DNA of 64,000 bases, taken from the NCBI RefSeq assembly GCF_040126175.1, contig NZ_CP155828.1, positions 124,001 through 188,000 on the forward strand, read 5' to 3'. The position numbers and the translations under genes are program-made. The notes under the pieces were generated by a model. It did no database searches and was not told the origin of the DNA. It was given only the letters and a program-made list of their open reading frames with translations. Shown piece by piece: positions 16,682 through 23,939 of the stretch; the stretch's first letter is position 1, and every line of letters begins with the position of its first letter. This DNA comes from Candidatus Phytoplasma solani (GTDB lineage Bacteria; Bacillota_I; Bacilli_A; Acholeplasmatales; Acholeplasmataceae).

Positions 16682-16870
16682 TTATTTGTTTTGTTTGTTT
16701 TCGTTAGATTTTTCATCTTTTTTAGTTGAGTCTGATTTTTCAACTGTTGGATTTGAATTGGTTTGTGACACTTTTGCTGATTTAAATGGTTGGAAAAACC
16801 AAATTGAAACAGCTACGATTACTGACACAACAATAGCCGCTGTGAATGCGTATATTTGTTTATTTTCCAT
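16682..16870 (-). CDS. Small membrane protein, 62 aa
   Basis: Starts MENKQIYAFTAAIVVS after AAAGGAGAAATAAAAA. One membrane segment (residues 7-27) precedes a hydrophilic Ser/Asn/Lys tail. First gene of the membrane-protein run after a terminator. No family recognised. Confidence 0.65.
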   Translation of the reverse strand: MENKQIYAFTAAIVVSVIVAVSIWFFQPFKSAKVSQTNSNPTVEKSDSTKKDEKSNENKQNK

Positions 16871-16953
16871 TTTTTATTTCTCCTTTCTAATGATTTATTT
16901 AATTAAAACAGTTTTATGACTTGTTTAGGGCAATATTTTTAGTTTTTTTAATA

Positions 16954-16980
16954 AAAAAGCTAGTTTTAAACTAGCTTTTT
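16954..16980. terminator. Intrinsic terminator after the 123-aa gene
   Basis: A near-perfect 13-bp palindrome (AAAAAGCTAGTTT / AAACTAGCTTTTT) directly at the stop of the 16979-17350 gene. Confidence 0.85.
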
Positions 16981-17350
16981 ATTTATGATCGTTGGCATCG
17001 TTGGCATCGTTGGCATCGTCTTCGTCAATGAAATCGATAATTTCAATGTTTTCATCTTTACAATAATCAAATAAATTATTGATTTCATCATCAAGTGATT
17101 CAAGCGTATTTTTACTAATGTCGTTTTGAAGTTCATAAAAATAATCGTGAATTGATGATAAAAAGGAGTTGATTATTTGTTTGTTGTTGTCGGTTAAATT
17201 TTTTGAATATTCAATTTCATCTGAAACATCTACATTCCAAACAGTACCATTTACAGCTTCTACAAATTCGTGATAATCTAAATATTGTGCGTCTCCTGTC
17301 AAATAAGTAACGGACGGCAAAAACTCTAATAATATTTTTTTATTATTCAT
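16979..17350 (-). CDS. Acidic hypothetical protein, 123 aa
   Basis: A soluble, strongly acidic protein without signal or membrane segments. It ends in three DAN triplets (DEDDANDANDANDHK) encoded by three 9-bp repeats. The ATG follows a ribosome site (AAGGAGAAATAAAATAAA). It lies between the himA group and the membrane-protein run. Its acidity could suggest DNA mimicry, but nothing else supports that. Function unknown. Confidence 0.65.
   Translation of the reverse strand: MNNKKILLEFLPSVTYLTGDAQYLDYHEFVEAVNGTVWNVDVSDEIEYSKNLTDNNKQIINSFLSSIHDYFYELQNDISKNTLESLDDEINNLFDYCKDENIEIIDFIDEDDANDANDANDHK
16988..17014. repeat. 9-bp tandem repeat, three copies
   Basis: Unit ATCGTTGGC three times, coding for the C-terminal DAN triplets of the 123-aa protein; in frame, so copy-number changes would keep the frame. 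Confidence 0.9.
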
Positions 17351-17385
17351 TTTATTTTATTTCTCCTTATTTTTTGTTTAGAATA

Positions 17386-17516
17386 ATACGGATAGTTCAA
17401 TTGCGTTTTATTAGATGTTTTGTGTCATCCTTTTATTTACAGTTAACCACATTCCGACCGTGTGGGAGAGAGTGAGTTGCTAGGTATGGGGTTTTTCATA
17501 ATTTATTCTCTTTCTT
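17386..17516 (-). mobile_element. Decayed 3' end of a second group II intron
   Basis: Resembles the last 130 bases of the intron at 997-3465: the shared end CTATCCGTAT, then AATTG, TTTATTTACA and the CATAATTTATTCTCTTTC side, with a mutated domain V between. No intron 5' part or maturase is present next to it. It occupies the gap between the himA and 123-aa genes. Confidence 0.7.
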
Positions 17517-17556
17517 GCCTTTTGTGATAATTGGGTATTTTTGGTGGCTTTCTTTG

Positions 17557-17847
17557 TTAATTTAATTCCAATTCTTTAACTAAATCTTTGATGGTTTTAG
17601 AAAGTTTGAAAGTTACTACTGTTTTAGCAGGAATTTTTAGTTTTTTACCTGTTTGAGGGTTTCTTCCTATGTAGGCTTTTCTTGATTTTAAAATAAATTT
17701 ACCGATAGAAGGTGATAAAACTACTTCAGCGGTGGATGTTATTGCCTCATTCAAAGCAAATTCAAATGAGTTATAAAATTCCTCAGTTTTTGTGATTGAG
17801 GTTTTATTAATTTCGGCGATTTTTTTAATTAATTCTTTTTTATTCAT
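17557..17847 (-). CDS. himA: HU/IHF-family DNA-binding protein
   Basis: A 96-residue protein with the HU fold: helical N-terminus (MNKKELIKKIAEINKTS), then the beta-arm region GRNPQTGKKLKIPAKTVVTF and the C-terminal helix SKTIKDLV. Length is normal. It bends and compacts DNA and would assist PMU replication or transposition. The ATG overlaps the stop of the 90-aa gene (ATGA), so they are coupled. Confidence 0.92.
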   Translation of the reverse strand: MNKKELIKKIAEINKTSITKTEEFYNSFEFALNEAITSTAEVVLSPSIGKFILKSRKAYIGRNPQTGKKLKIPAKTVVTFKLSKTIKDLVKELELN

Positions 17848-18116
17848 TTTTTGGGTTCTCCTTTTATTTTTAGTATTTCTTTTAATTTATTAAATTGGAT
17901 TTTTAATTCATCGCTTTCTTTTTGAATTAAATATAAATTTTTAAATTGTTGATACATTTTATCATAATTAAAAGAAAATACAACTTGCGCGTCTTTACTA
18001 ATTGGAAGTAATGCTTTTAAACATATGATAGTTGAATTTATTTCATTTTTTAGTAATTCGTATTTAATTTTGTTTAAGTTTTTCCCTTCTTTTGTTAATG
18101 ATTGGTATTTTTCCAT
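17844..18116 (-). CDS. Hypothetical helical protein coupled to himA, 90 aa
   Basis: A soluble, Lys/Leu-rich protein predicted mostly helical, with a Leu-spaced C-terminus (ESDELKIQFNKLKEILKIKG). It overlaps himA by four bases. ATG 18116 follows AAAGGAGAAAAAA. No family recognised; it may be a partner or regulator of the DNA-binding protein by position. Confidence 0.6.
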   Translation of the reverse strand: MEKYQSLTKEGKNLNKIKYELLKNEINSTIICLKALLPISKDAQVVFSFNYDKMYQQFKNLYLIQKESDELKIQFNKLKEILKIKGEPKK

Positions 18117-18133
18117 TTTTTTCTCCTTTTTGT

Positions 18134-18435
18134 TTAATTTTTATTATATTTTTGTTGTTCGGTTTTGACAAATTCGCTGTCTGAATAGTGGATTTTTATG
18201 TGTTTTCCTGTTTGTGGGTCGAATTCGTGGATGCGCCAAACTGATTTTCCGTCGGGTTGGAACCAAATTATTTTGGTTTTGGTTCCTGTTTGGGGGTCAA
18301 ATTCGTCAAAATGATCCAAATTGATTTTCCGTCAGGTTGGAATGTGGTTGATTTGATTAGTTTACGTGTTTGGGGGTCTAGTTCTTGGATTACTTTGTAA
18401 CCATATTCATCGGTTGTTTCTTTAATTATATTCAT
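18134..18435 (-). pseudogene. Frameshifted DUF2963 repeat gene
   Basis: The ATG (18435, ribosome site AGGAGAAATAAAATAAA) begins MNIIKETTDEYGYKVIQELD, as in the 14798 protein, and reads to FQPDGKSIW. There the frame shifts in ATTTTGAC near 18310. The second frame continues DEFDPQTGTKTKIIWFQPDG, another repeat, to the stop at 18134. Together they would make about 100 residues with three repeats. The upstream frame alone gives a 55-residue product. Confidence 0.7.
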
Positions 18436-18466
18436 TTTATTTTATTTCTCCTATTTATCTGATTTA

Positions 18467-19021
18467 TTATATTTTTTTGAGATTTTTTATAAAATAATTT
18501 TTTATTATTTCATCTTTAATAACGTTTTTAGACCAATCTTCGTTATTATCCCAAGCTGATTGCCAAGGAGCTTCTTGATGCGTCACATTAGTTAAACTAG
18601 TAGGCGCTTTATTTCCATATAATTCTATTATTCTATCGATTAAAACACGATGATCGTTTGTTAAGTGTTTTTCTTCTCCTTTTTTAGTTCCGTGACAAAT
18701 TGGTTTGTAGGTATAACGTTTAAATTCATTATATAAATTAGGGAAAACAGGACCGTGAAGCCACGCTTCGATTGGTTCTTTAAAAATTGGTTGATTATTT
18801 TCAACTAAATATTTAGCGTAACAATAATAAGTTAATTTTTGTAATTTCATATTTGTGATGGCACTCTTATTTTTTTTAATAATATAATTGGCGACATCAA
18901 AAATAGTGATTTCGTTATTTTGATTATTCATAATTTTTTTCTTTTTAGTTGGATTTTTTGGTTTTTTTGATCGGTCTTTAAAGTAAGTTCCATGATACGC
19001 TTCTGACATTCCATCGCTCAT
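18467..19021 (-). CDS. Panacea-domain (DUF4065) protein, candidate antitoxin
   Basis: A 184-residue protein. From residue 40 it shows the Panacea/DUF4065 signature: NMKLQKLTYYCYAKYLV, then PIFKEPIEAWLHGPVFPNLY and NEFKRY. Family members (SocA, GepA, PanA) act as antitoxins against varied partners. ATG 19021 is taken because GGAGGAAAAAAT precedes it, although the domain could start at M31. It overlaps the upstream 66-aa membrane protein gene by four bases (ATGA), the usual toxin-antitoxin layout. Cytoplasmic; the domain call is solid, the antitoxin role is inferred from family and layout. Confidence 0.85.
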   Translation of the reverse strand: MSDGMSEAYHGTYFKDRSKKPKNPTKKKKIMNNQNNEITIFDVANYIIKKNKSAITNMKLQKLTYYCYAKYLVENNQPIFKEPIEAWLHGPVFPNLYNEFKRYTYKPICHGTKKGEEKHLTNDHRVLIDRIIELYGNKAPTSLTNVTHQEAPWQSAWDNNEDWSKNVIKDEIIKNYFIKNLKKI

Positions 19022-19218
19022 ATTTTTTCCTCCTTTGGGTTTATTGAAATTAATATTAAAAATAAAATATTTTGCAACAAAATTCCAAATGTTGTAATGT
19101 GAAATACAGCTTTTGCACTTAATTCAAAATAATCAATTATTTTGAAAACAAAAAATGTACTTAATAAGGAGTATATAGTGGTTGCAAAAATAGGAAATGA
19201 AGAGTTTTTTAATTTCAT
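19018..19218 (-). CDS. Small two-pass membrane protein, candidate toxin partner
   Basis: 66 residues with two hydrophobic segments (about 9-28 and 38-58) around a short loop. It lies directly upstream of, and overlaps, the Panacea gene. ATG 19218 follows AAAGGAGAAATAAT. Small hydrophobic proteins are common membrane-acting toxins, and Panacea antitoxins pair with many toxin types. It resembles the 63-aa protein at 20040 in size and layout. Toxicity is a hypothesis; it could also be an inert membrane protein. Confidence 0.6.
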   Translation of the reverse strand: MKLKNSSFPIFATTIYSLLSTFFVFKIIDYFELSAKAVFHITTFGILLQNILFLILISINPKEEKI

Positions 19219-19237
19219 ATTATTTCTCCTTTGGAAT

Positions 19238-20050
19238 TTAATAATTACTGATAATAATTTCTTCTAAAATATTGCTTTTTGTTAAACAATGTGAGGTGGT
19301 TGTTTTGACGGTTGTGATATTAAAATCTTTAAATAATTCGATTATTTCAGGTGAATTATAATTGGTGTATAACCATTTTACATTACGGTGATGGGCGCTT
19401 TTTAACGTTTTATAAAGTCTTATATGGTTGTCAAATGTAAATGCTTTTTGATAAAAAGCTTTATCTTTGATGTCTTTCCGAAAATATGGTGGATCGACAA
19501 ATATAAAATCATTGCTTTGTGATTGGTTGATTACGCTTTCAAAATCTATATTTAAAATTTTTGAATTGGTGGAATTATTTTTATTTTTTTGTAATTCTTC
19601 TAAATCAATAATTGGGCTTTTAAATTTGTTTTTGTAACCAAAACTCATATATATTTTTCCGTTTTTTTGATATCTAAAAATGCCGCGAAAAGCATATTTC
19701 AATAATACATAAAAAAATGAATTTTTAACAACGCAGGGATTCATTTTGTTAAAAATATTTAATAAAAGTTTATAGTTTTCTTTTTGTGAATGTTGATTGT
19801 TGGTTTTATATAATTGGGTTTCAAAATTAATAACATTATTACAAAATAAAACTGGTTCGTTTAATGCGTTTTGCCAAAGTTGAATTAAATTAATATCATT
19901 ATCGTTTAAAATGGCTTTTTTAGGGTTTAAAGTTTGAAATAATATCCCACTTCCTAAAAAGGGTTCGTAATAGGTGTTGTAATTTGAGGGTATTTTGGTT
20001 AATAATTGAGGAATCATTTTCTTTTTACACCCTATCCAATTAATTTTCAT
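19238..20050 (-). CDS. dam: DNA adenine methylase (Dam / D12 class)
   Basis: A 270-residue N6-adenine methyltransferase. Motif I is YYEPFLGSGILF (AdoMet binding, about residues 27-38) and motif IV is FIFVDPPYF (catalytic DPPY, about 174-182). Length and order fit the alpha-class D12 family, which often methylates GATC. No restriction partner is adjacent, so it is an orphan enzyme, perhaps protecting the PMU or marking its replication. The start overlaps the 63-aa gene by 11 bases, after AAAGGAGCAACGAAAA. Confidence 0.92.
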   Translation of the reverse strand: MKINWIGCKKKMIPQLLTKIPSNYNTYYEPFLGSGILFQTLNPKKAILNDNDINLIQLWQNALNEPVLFCNNVINFETQLYKTNNQHSQKENYKLLLNIFNKMNPCVVKNSFFYVLLKYAFRGIFRYQKNGKIYMSFGYKNKFKSPIIDLEELQKNKNNSTNSKILNIDFESVINQSQSNDFIFVDPPYFRKDIKDKAFYQKAFTFDNHIRLYKTLKSAHHRNVKWLYTNYNSPEIIELFKDFNITTVKTTTSHCLTKSNILEEIIISNY

Positions 20051-20231
20051 TTTTTCGTTGCTCCTTTAACCAAATATAAATTAAAAAAACAACATCAGAA
20101 ACAAGGCTTATTGTTGTGTTGGCTTTGATCCCTAAATTAAAATCAAAAAATAAAATCATAAGGTTTGTAATTATAAAACCGATATATGTAAAAGTTAAAA
20201 TAATTAAAATATTTTTTGGTTTTAAGTTCAT
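20040..20231 (-). CDS. Small two-pass membrane protein, 63 aa
   Basis: Starts MNLKPKNILIILTF, with two hydrophobic segments (about 8-28 and 37-55) and a charged C-terminus (KEQRKNEN). It overlaps dam. Layout and scattered residues (M-x-LK, F-x-L-x(2)-KA, FLI) suggest a distant relation to the 66-aa protein at 19018, so the two may be diverged duplicates around dam. Ribosome site TAAGGAGTAAGTAA. Confidence 0.55.
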   Translation of the reverse strand: MNLKPKNILIILTFTYIGFIITNLMILFFDFNLGIKANTTISLVSDVVFLIYIWLKEQRKNEN

Positions 20232-20283
20232 TTACTTACTCCTTAAATTAATTTGTTAAATTACTTATCTTTGATTTGGGTAT

Positions 20284-20306
20284 AAAAAAAGTCCTTTTAG
20301 GGACTT
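20284..20306. terminator. Intrinsic terminator after PMU ssb
   Basis: 6-bp stem (AAGTCC / GGACTT) with a six-base loop and poly-A on the left (minus-strand U-tract), 14 bases beyond the ssb stop. Confidence 0.75.
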
Positions 20307-20319
20307 GGTTTTGTAAATA

Positions 20320-20634
20320 TTATTTGGATTTATTATCTAAAAAGATAACGTTTTGGATAATTATTTTGGTGGTAGTTCGTGTTTGGCCTTCGAGGGTGGT
20401 ATATTTTTGGATTGATAGGGTGCCTTCGACATATATTTTTGAACCTTTATGTAGGTATTTGTGGCAGTTTTCGGCCTGAGTTCTAAAAACCACACAAGGG
20501 GTGTATTGTACTTTATCCTTGTTGTTGATTGCTAAATTGAAATCTATTTTTGGTATTTGTTCGTTGTTACTATTAATGTATTGTTTTTCTAAGTTATGGG
20601 CGATATTGCCGATTAATTGAACTTTGTTTAACAT
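20320..20634 (-). CDS. ssb: Single-stranded DNA-binding protein, PMU copy
   Basis: A 104-residue OB-fold SSB: MLNKVQLIGNIAHNLE, CVVFRTQAENCHKYLHKGSKIYVEGTLS. It lacks the flexible tail and acidic DDDLPF tip of the chromosomal SSB at 51464, so it may bind DNA without recruiting the usual partner enzymes. Coupled closely (four bases) to the sigma factor gene. It would protect single strands during PMU replication or transfer. Confidence 0.9.
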   Translation of the reverse strand: MLNKVQLIGNIAHNLEKQYINSNNEQIPKIDFNLAINNKDKVQYTPCVVFRTQAENCHKYLHKGSKIYVEGTLSIQKYTTLEGQTRTTTKIIIQNVIFLDNKSK

Positions 20635-20638
20635 TTTT

Positions 20639-21274
20639 TTATATTTTCTCCTTATTTTTTTTATTATTTGGGGTTAGTTTTTGAATGGCGTGTTCTTTTA
20701 ATTTTTCTATTTGTTTTAAAGTTAAATTTAATTTTGTAGCTATTTCTTGATTTGTATATGTTGGTTGATGTGTGTCGTTAATGTTTTTTGTAGTAACGCC
20801 AAAACTCAAACAAATAACGTTGAATTCATTTTTACTTAGTTTGGTTTTTAATTTTTTTATTAATAATTCGTGTTTTACTTGTTTTAACCATAATTGATGC
20901 GGATTGGGGATTTTGTCGTAAATTGTTTGTTGTGAGTGTTGGTTTTCGTTAAAACTGATATTTCTTGGTTTGGTGGTTTTTTGGGGGATTGAAGGGGAAT
21001 GGCTTTTTCTTATTAATTCGCGGATTTCCGATTTGATGGTGGGAGTAGCGTAGGCGATAAAGTCGTAACCTAAGTCATGGTAATTATTTAGGGCTTTGAT
21101 TAAACCTAAAATCCCTTCCTGGTATAAATCCTCTTTAGTCAAAACTCGCGGATAGAAATTAAATTTGTTTGATAATTTTTTTGCTAACGGATAATGAAGT
21201 TCAATTAATTGATTGCGGGCCTCTAAATTCTTTTTATTTTTTAAAAAATCTTTAAATAATTTTTGTCTTAACAT
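20639..21274 (-). CDS. fliA: Sigma-70 family factor, FliA/SigF-like
   Basis: A 211-residue factor with region 2 (LTKEDLYQEGILGLIKAL, then DFIAYATPTIKSEIREL) and a region 4 helix-turn-helix (TNQEIATKLNLTLKQIEKLK). Region 3 is short and region 1 absent, as in alternative factors. It is the first gene of the PMU reading leftwards and probably drives PMU or effector genes; its promoter recognition is unknown. ATG 21274 follows GAAAGGA, which abuts a 22-bp palindrome. Confidence 0.9.
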   Translation of the reverse strand: MLRQKLFKDFLKNKKNLEARNQLIELHYPLAKKLSNKFNFYPRVLTKEDLYQEGILGLIKALNNYHDLGYDFIAYATPTIKSEIRELIRKSHSPSIPQKTTKPRNISFNENQHSQQTIYDKIPNPHQLWLKQVKHELLIKKLKTKLSKNEFNVICLSFGVTTKNINDTHQPTYTNQEIATKLNLTLKQIEKLKEHAIQKLTPNNKKNKEKI

Positions 21275-21282
21275 TTTAATCC

Positions 21283-21304
21283 TTTCTAAAAACGTTTTTA
21301 GAAA
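21283..21304. promoter_or_regulatory. Perfect 22-bp palindrome before the sigma factor gene
   Basis: Half-site TTTCTAAAAAC followed by its exact complement. It touches the ribosome site of fliA, so it could be an operator or form a hairpin controlling translation. Confidence 0.6.
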
Positions 21305-21341
21305 AGATATGAAATTATTTTTTTAGTCTTTAAAACAAAAA

Positions 21342-21365
21342 AAGACTAACTTAATAGTTAGTCTT
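21342..21365. terminator. Hairpin near the PMU right end
   Basis: Perfect 10-bp stem (AAGACTAACT / AGTTAGTCTT) with a four-base loop and poly-A on the left. It would stop transcripts entering the PMU from outside. Confidence 0.7.
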
Positions 21366-21388
21366 AAAGAATTTTTAAAAAATAAAAA

Positions 21389-22972
21389 GTGTCTAAAGTT
21401 TTGGAACAGTGCAAATTATTAACTGAACAAAACAAAATAAACACAATCAACCAAGAATTAGGTAGTCTTTCACAACAACAAATCTCTTTACAACAAGAAA
21501 TATCAATTTTAACTCAAACTTATGAGGAATGGCAAAAAAATTGTGAAATTAAAGCTAACGAAACATTATCAACTTACGATAATAAAGATGGTATATATTA
21601 TTCTCCTGTGCCTTTTCAAATAAAAATAAAACCAATTTTACATGCAGAAGATATGGGTGATTGGTATTGTAATAGAGGTTTCCAAGATAAAAATATAACA
21701 ACAATAGATAGTTATAAAACTGAAATTAACGGAAATGATGTTTATTATATACGTTATAGTGAAAGAAGTAGTTATATAGGAACTTTGACTCATGATGATA
21801 AAAGTTGGTTTATGGATGTTGAAAATTATAAAAATGGTCCTAATAAACAAGAATATTGGGAATTAAAATTTAGTCACGATGTAAGTACTACTCCACCACC
21901 AAATAAACTCGATAATTATAAATCCATATTAGAAGAAAAAACAAATAATTTAAATGAAATTACGCAACAATTAAACAATAAACAAGAAGAATTAAATAAA
22001 CAAAAAAATGAAATTACTGATTTAATTACCAACCAAAAATCTGATGACACTTTACAACAAGAATTAAACAACAAAGAAACTCATATCAAAAACTTAAAAG
22101 ACGAAATGCAACAACTAGAAATTAAAGAACAAGGTTTTAGAAGTGAAATAGATACTTTAAAGTTAGAAAATAAAAACCTTAAAGAAAAATATACTAACGT
22201 TTTAAATAAAATTCAAAAAGAACTTGATACATACAAAACTGAAAACGAACAACTAGAAAAAGAAATGCAAGAAATACAAGATGAATTAGTTAAAAATGGA
22301 AATGCCAATGAAGCATTAGTCAACCAATTAAACACTAAACAATCCCAAATAAAAGAGTTAAAAGGCAAAATCAACACCTTAGAAGCCAATGAAACTCAAT
22401 TACAAGAAATCATCAAACAAAAAGACGAAGAAATAGCCAAATTACAACAAACCATCCAAGAACAAGCAGAACAAATTATGAAACTAACTGCTGAAATTGA
22501 AAGCAACATGGAAACTTTCAAACAACAAGCAATGAGAATTAAACAACTAGAAGGCGCAATCGCAGGACTTGAAGGCGCTAGTGGTTCATTAGGTTTGGAT
22601 AACAAAGAATTGCAACATGAAATTGAAAAACTAAAAGAGCAATTGAAAACCGAACAAAACGCACATGAAGCAATGAAAAGGCAATTAGACAAACAAATCC
22701 GTGAAGTAGAAGTTGATAGACTAAAATTAACCACCGACGCAAAGGAATTAAGAAATAAAACCACCAATTGGCAAAAAGGTGTAGAAAGAACAGGAGCATT
22801 GATTACAACAGGACTTTCGGTTAAATCAGGGGCTGTTTATGGTGCCGCAGCTGGTTCTGCCCTTTTACCAGGTGTTGGCACATTTATTGGTGGACTTGCT
22901 GGTGCAGCTTTAGGTGGTGCAACAGCTGTTGCAACAAAATGGGACACATTCAAAGATTGGTTTGGTTGGTAA
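21389..22972 (+). CDS. Coiled-coil protein with glycine-zipper C-terminus, 527 aa
   Basis: A long Gln/Glu/Lys-rich coiled coil (about residues 180-460) follows a folded N-terminal part (residues 60-160: YYSPVPFQIKIKP, DVYYIRYSERSSYIGTL). The last 65 residues are hydrophobic and Gly/Ala-rich (AAAGSALLPGVGTFIGGLAG), a glycine-zipper pattern able to insert in membranes. The frame begins at a GTG inside the 24-bp element end, with no ribosome site, so the true 5' end may have been lost to insertion. Codon use is less AT-extreme than its neighbours. Function unknown. Confidence 0.65.
   Translation: MSKVLEQCKLLTEQNKINTINQELGSLSQQQISLQQEISILTQTYEEWQKNCEIKANETLSTYDNKDGIYYSPVPFQIKIKPILHAEDMGDWYCNRGFQDKNITTIDSYKTEINGNDVYYIRYSERSSYIGTLTHDDKSWFMDVENYKNGPNKQEYWELKFSHDVSTTPPPNKLDNYKSILEEKTNNLNEITQQLNNKQEELNKQKNEITDLITNQKSDDTLQQELNNKETHIKNLKDEMQQLEIKEQGFRSEIDTLKLENKNLKEKYTNVLNKIQKELDTYKTENEQLEKEMQEIQDELVKNGNANEALVNQLNTKQSQIKELKGKINTLEANETQLQEIIKQKDEEIAKLQQTIQEQAEQIMKLTAEIESNMETFKQQAMRIKQLEGAIAGLEGASGSLGLDNKELQHEIEKLKEQLKTEQNAHEAMKRQLDKQIREVEVDRLKLTTDAKELRNKTTNWQKGVERTGALITTGLSVKSGAVYGAAAGSALLPGVGTFIGGLAGAALGGATAVATKWDTFKDWFGW
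21390..21413. repeat. 24-bp terminal inverted repeat, left copy
   Basis: Begins TGTCTAAAGTTTTGG and ends CAGTGCA. It is the exact reverse complement of 27354-27377 and resembles the ends of IS150-group (IS3 family) elements. Similarity continues on the PMU side only, in AT-rich sequence, suggesting the element body lies to the left. Confidence 0.75.
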
Positions 22973-23003
22973 CAATAATGCATATTTTTTTGCATTATTG
23001 TTT
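22973..23003 (+). terminator. Intrinsic terminator of the 527-aa gene
   Basis: Perfect 10-bp stem (CAATAATGCA / TGCATTATTG), eight-base loop and following T-run, immediately after the stop. Confidence 0.85.
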
Positions 23004-23058
23004 TGTTTGTGTTAAAATGAAAGTAAGTTAAAATAATAAAAAAGGAATCAAGATTAGA

Positions 23059-23915
23059 ATGGAGTTATTTAAATTATTAGTTATTATAGGTATTTTGGGT
23101 ATTATTTTTTTATTAATTCCTTTATGGATTTGGTTTATTCAAAAACGAGAAAATACAAATAGGATTAAAAAAGTTAATATAAAGACAGCTTTGATTGTTT
23201 ATTATGTCATGATGTCTATTATAGTTCTTGCTTTTGGAGTGTTTTTGTTTTTAGATATAAAATATGATATCACCAAAACAAAACCCAAAATTTACACCAT
23301 CCCCGAAACCAAAAAAGAAACTCATGATGAATGGTTTCAAGCAGAAAGTAAAAGCGGAAGAGACGAAAAGGGAGAGTATAAATATATACCATCATATAGA
23401 ATTGATTATAGCGAAGAAGATAAGGAAAAAAATAAAAAACATAAAAGCTAACGAATTAGAATTAACAGTAAATGGTATTAAAATCGAAGGTACTCCGATG
23501 ATTAAAAGAACCTACACTTTCTACGGACTCGCTGGTCTTGGACGCGGAAAACACACCGAACACAAACCAACTGACCTCGCGCCATTCATCAAAAACCCAT
23601 TTGACAAATGGTATGATGGAAATTTAACTGTAGACCAGTTTCGCGGTTTCCACACAAAAAGACAACATAAAGACTCACAATTTGACGACCATATGCTTGT
23701 AGATCCATCAAATCACTACATAGAACTAAACTACGAAGGCCCTAAATGGTTACTCGAAGAAGACGAAGATTTTTTCATGGATGAAGTAAACTGCATCTCA
23801 AACAAAAGAAAACCTGAAGGCAGTTTGGCCGACAAAACCTACTACCTCCACCTTCAACCCCAAACAAGGCTACATCACCCTATACACACAAAAATTTAAT
23901 ACAAAAGAGAAATAA
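23059..23915 (+). pseudogene. Twice-frameshifted membrane protein gene
   Basis: ATG 23059 (ribosome site AAAGGAATC) starts a protein with two membrane segments (residues 5-25 and 45-70). It reads to about 23430, where an A-rich stretch shifts the frame into ANELELTVNGIKIEGTP.. and WLLEEDEDFFMDEV. A second shift at CCACCTTCAAC (about 23850) replaces the original FNPKQGYITLYTQKF end, which the relics at 5270 and 8340 preserve. Corrected length is about 285 residues. Family unknown. Confidence 0.75.
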
Positions 23916-23939
23916 ATAATTAGAAAGCGAGAAATATTA

